This document shows positions 61,769 through 64,000 of a DNA stretch of 64,000 nucleotides, piece after piece. Origin of the DNA: Piezodorus guildinii (taxonomy: Eukaryota; Arthropoda; Insecta; Hemiptera; Pentatomidae); assembly GCA_023052935.1 (NCBI GenBank), contig JAJSOM010000029.1, forward strand, positions 1-64,000. Direction: 5' to 3'. The notes under the pieces were generated by a model. That model ran no database searches and was not told the origin of the DNA. It was given only the letters and a program-made list of their open reading frames with translations. The position numbers and the translations under genes were made by a program. The first letter of the stretch is position 1; each line of letters begins with the position of its first letter.

Positions 61769-62176
61769 TACTATGTTTCGTGGCATATAGGGTAATTAAG
61801 TAATTTACTTAAAATACACATTTATTTATTAAATATCACTTATTATTATTACACATAAAACTTAGTACAGTGAGACATTGTTATCATCGAGAATACTGAG
61901 GTTCTATTTACCACATCATATTACATATAAGTACCTTTGAACATGACTGCAAATTTCTTTCCTGGTTGACCCCCGACATGGCTGGACTTCCTTCCTCTTC
62001 CTCTCCGCTCCGGGCTCAGACTCCCCAGGTACTCCGCTATCCCCGCTGTACGAGTGGAGGGGTCTATTTTTTGTATAGCCCTTCTAAGAAGCCTTCCTGC
62101 TTGAAGCCCGGAAACTACTCTATTTTGTACAAATCAAAAATATTTCTTCACCTCCCAATATTCTCGATACATAGCA
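61769..62176 (-). repeat. 5' LTR
   Basis: Upstream LTR in the element's own orientation, 408 bases, nearly identical to the copy at 58,504-58,911. It is followed on the plus strand by an (AT)n run (62,177-62,200). Confidence 0.88.
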
Positions 62177-62230
62177 ATATATATATATATATATATACAA
62201 TGTATACAAGGTGTAACAAAAATAAAAACG

Positions 62231-62430
62231 CTGCAAATTATTACACAATGGTTTATTATTTGCAAATAAAAACATTAGAGTATAACTGTTTATGTAGCGG
62301 TAGTTAGGCAATTAATTAATACGAAAAGAAATAAATGATTCAAAAGAAAATATTCAATCACGACTGTTAATTTCAAAAGGATGTCTCTCTGCTCGTTGTT
62401 AATCAATTTCAATGATACTGTTTTCGTTTT
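62231..62430 (+). repeat. Dispersed repeat, copy at 52,786
   Basis: Second copy of the repeat that starts gctgcaaattattacacaat. It is preceded by acaaggtgtaacaaaaataa, which is absent from the first copy. The two copies diverge towards their right end. Confidence 0.7.
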
Positions 62431-62491
62431 GTAGAAAATTTACTTCTCTTTTTTTTTTTTTGGTATATATTTAGTTATTAATTAGGAGAAA

Positions 62492-63053
62492 ATCCTCACA
62501 CGAGACTAAAACGACAAGAGACTGCCCGTAGATACCGATTACTATAACACTTACTCGACAAACGTTCAAAACTTCCATTTCATTACAAAAAGCTCATTTA
62601 TGTAACCGTCATCAGACCCATCTGGACATATGGAATCGAGCTTTTGGGCTCTACGAAGCCATCTAATTCCTCCCGTATCCAATCCTTACAATCAAAAATC
62701 CTAAATGCTCCTTATTTCGTCACAAATAAAATAATCCATCACGACCTTAATATCCCATTTGTTACAGACCTTTCTCGTACCAGATATACCACTTTTAATT
62801 CCAAACTCCCAGCCCATATAAACCCTCTTGTCCGCAACCTATCAAACTCACATATTCCTGACAACCCTCCTAGGCGATTGAAAAGAAGATGCCTCGGGAT
62901 CTACTTACTTAAATAAACATCGAAGTTCTACCGCTGGGTAGTTTCTTCTCAAGCCTTTCACGCCCTTTGTTCTAATTCAACAGTTTTACTTATTGTATTT
63001 ATGTTAATACAGTTGTAAAATTCAATAAAATATAAATAAAAAAAAAATAAAAA
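62492..63053 (+). mobile_element. 5'-truncated Jockey-like non-LTR retrotransposon
   Basis: Holds the last part of a Jockey-type reverse transcriptase frame, a 3' untranslated region and an A-rich tail with aataaaatataaataaa (63,021-63,053). The flanks attaggagaaa (62,481-62,491) and attaggtgaaa (63,054-63,064) are a likely target duplication with one mismatch. Truncated and interrupted, so inactive. Confidence 0.8.
62500..62916 (+). pseudogene. Jockey-clade reverse transcriptase C-terminal fragment
   Basis: The frame reads KLIYVTVIRPIWTYGIELLG at about 62,590-62,649, then SSRIQSLQSKILNAPYFVTN, a NKIIHHDLNIPFV block, and ends RRLKRRCLGIYLLK before TAA at 62,914. The P-I-W-T-Y-G motif, Q.(S/K)K.L..I.NAP.(Y/F)V and the HxDL.(I/V)P(F/L)V block are typical of the region after the catalytic domain in Jockey elements of insects. 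An in-frame TAA at 62,545 breaks the upstream part. Catalytic YADD and endonuclease are absent. Confidence 0.85.
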
Positions 63054-63070
63054 ATTAGGTGAAACAGATT

Positions 63071-63355
63071 TTTTTTATTCGTTATTCGGGTTTTACGCAT
63101 CTTAAAACGTAAGCCCTCGAATTTTTATGAGATATTGAATTAGATCATATTTAATCGGCCGCCATTTAAAAAATAACCTCCTGATATCAGCGTCTAGGTG
63201 TGAGGATCATCGTTGCATGGACTAGTATTTTTGTGGCGAATTTAAAAAAAATTGGTCCAGTAGTTTCGGAGAAATGCCGCGGACGGCGGACGAACGGATT
63301 GTTTTTATTCGTTATTCGGTTTCTACGCATCTTGAAACGTAAGCTCTCAAATTTT
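63071..63355. repeat. Dispersed repeat with internal ~235-bp duplication
   Basis: The part from 63,145 to 63,320 matches 54,830-55,010. The beginning (ttattcgttattcgggtttt, acgcatcttaaaacgtaagc) recurs at 63,307-63,350, so the unit is at least partly tandem. A gcggacggcggacgaacgg box marks the end of each unit. Confidence 0.7.
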
Positions 63356-63795
63356 GAGCTGGGGTAATTTTCTTTTTGGTCGATTACAAAGGTTGATTTT
63401 TGAAAATAATAAACCAAAATTACGGGAATTAGAAAGAGTTTCCCATAGCATGTTTTGGCAGACAGTCCCTTGCCTCTGGCTGTCACTAGATGGCGTTGTG
63501 TTCTTGATAATGATGGTGTTTGCTAGGCGGAGGCACTTAAAATATGTTAAGGACCCTGTTTCCTTAATATATTTTTGCACTTTTCTCCTTTAGTTGTTTA
63601 TCGAATTCGCTCAAGTTTCATTTAAGCTTTATTAGTTATTTATCAATTTATTAGAGGCATAGAAATGACTTACCTTTGTAAATCAATATAGCTAACTTCT
63701 AAGAATATTTTGGATTGAAGCTTTTGGTAAAATTATAGTTTGGTAGGTTGTTTGTTATTATATGTACGTTGTTTGTTAACGAGTCGAGATATGTT
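63356..63795. other. Unassigned interval
   Basis: Short overlapping ORFs exist on both strands (up to 99 residues) but none has a recognisable domain, and they mirror each other. No repeat copy identified. The ORFs could be remnants of a mobile element. Confidence 0.45.
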
Positions 63796-63796
63796 T

Positions 63797-64000
63797 AAAA
63801 AAAAATCTGGTGCGGGCAACACACGACTTTCACTTACCTCCATTTTTAAAATCAATGAAAGAATTTTCATATACAGTTAGAGATAAAAATACGTGAAATT
63901 ATTAAGGAATTAATTAAATTAAATTTCTATAGAAACATGTGTTTGATTCAAAAATCTATTATATTATTATCTAAAATAATCAGTTAGTTTTATGTTCATT
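63797..64000 (-). mobile_element. Dispersed ~880-bp element, copy 4 (cut by window end)
   Basis: Reverse complement of the 3' end of the family: aaaaatctggtgcgggcaac, gactttcacttacctcc, cagttagagataaaaatacg and ctattatattattatc follow in the expected order and run past the end of the window. Confidence 0.85.

Larger units (their letters stand above)
58504..62176 (-). mobile_element. Young non-autonomous LTR retrotransposon
   Basis: Two direct repeats of 408 bases (58,504-58,911 and 61,769-62,176) differ at one position that I could find (atata versus ataca near 58,551/61,816) and enclose 2,857 bases. On the minus strand each LTR runs TGCTATGT...ACATAGTA. Both outer flanks are atatat, compatible with a target duplication inside an (AT)n run. 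Just inside the 5' LTR, the minus strand reads ttttaTGGCATCCAGC, a possible primer-binding site starting TGG. The only sizeable ORF is a 337-residue frame near the 5' end; 58,912-60,399 has no frame for protease, reverse transcriptase or integrase. It is therefore a LARD-like or otherwise non-autonomous element that would depend on another element's enzymes. Confidence 0.85.

Noticed and set aside
58701..62307. 101- and 113-residue plus-strand ORFs starting MTPDMAGLPSSSSPLR
   Set aside because: Both lie in the LTRs in the antisense direction of the element and diverge as soon as the LTR ends.

Overview
The window looks like heterochromatin-type, repeat-dense DNA from an arthropod nuclear genome, most likely an insect. 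The signs are strong AT bias, long satellite arrays, Jockey-like and other non-LTR retrotransposon pieces with poly(A) or (TTA)n tails, a tRNA-derived SINE, an LTR element, foldback and hairpin elements, and hammerhead-ribozyme-like motifs. The species cannot be named from the sequence. I see no intact single-copy host gene, no operon and no true rRNA or tRNA gene. Every long open frame belongs to a mobile element or to a tandem repeat whose unit length is a multiple of three.

Layout. 1-10,560: satellite A, unit about 160 bp, with stretches of full-length units and stretches eroded by small deletions. 10,561-37,802: satellite B, unit about 94-98 bp, with several monomer types arranged in multi-monomer (higher-order) blocks, long internal duplications, a small inversion and noisy stretches. 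37,803-41,668: AT-rich non-satellite DNA with a MITE-like element, a perfect 26-bp-arm hairpin and microsatellites. 41,669-44,560: 39-bp minisatellite (about 74 copies) open in one frame as a 13-residue repeat, with a 26-unit higher-order duplication. 44,571-48,057: foldback-like element whose arms are arrays of 21-bp and about 111-bp repeats in opposite orientation, with another dispersed element nested in the left arm. 48,049-49,889: more copies of that dispersed element (about 880 bp) and a 125-bp hairpin element. 49,977-51,760: a GC-rich block and inverted, diverged repeats, interrupted by a 166-bp insertion with a 13-bp target duplication and a hammerhead-like core. 52,598-55,432: retrotransposon remnants, a 133-bp-arm inverted repeat with hammerhead-like cores on both strands, a 5'-truncated reverse transcriptase insertion with a 14-bp target duplication, and a SINE with a 12-bp target duplication. 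58,504-62,176: a young, apparently non-autonomous LTR retrotransposon on the minus strand (two 408-bp LTRs with one difference seen) carrying one 337-residue ORF with no recognisable pol. 62,492-63,053: a 5'-truncated Jockey-like pseudogene. 63,071-64,000: further dispersed repeat copies.

The sequences do not form a pathway. They record nested insertions, array expansion and probably some assembly-consensus error inside the satellites. The strongest candidate for an under-described system is the pair of loci with hammerhead-like cores (50,891-51,056 and 53,098-53,419). They share the core and differ compensatorily in the stems, and one is a clean short insertion with an empty-site relative in the same window. 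The foldback-like element and the LTR element with a single unrecognised ORF come next.
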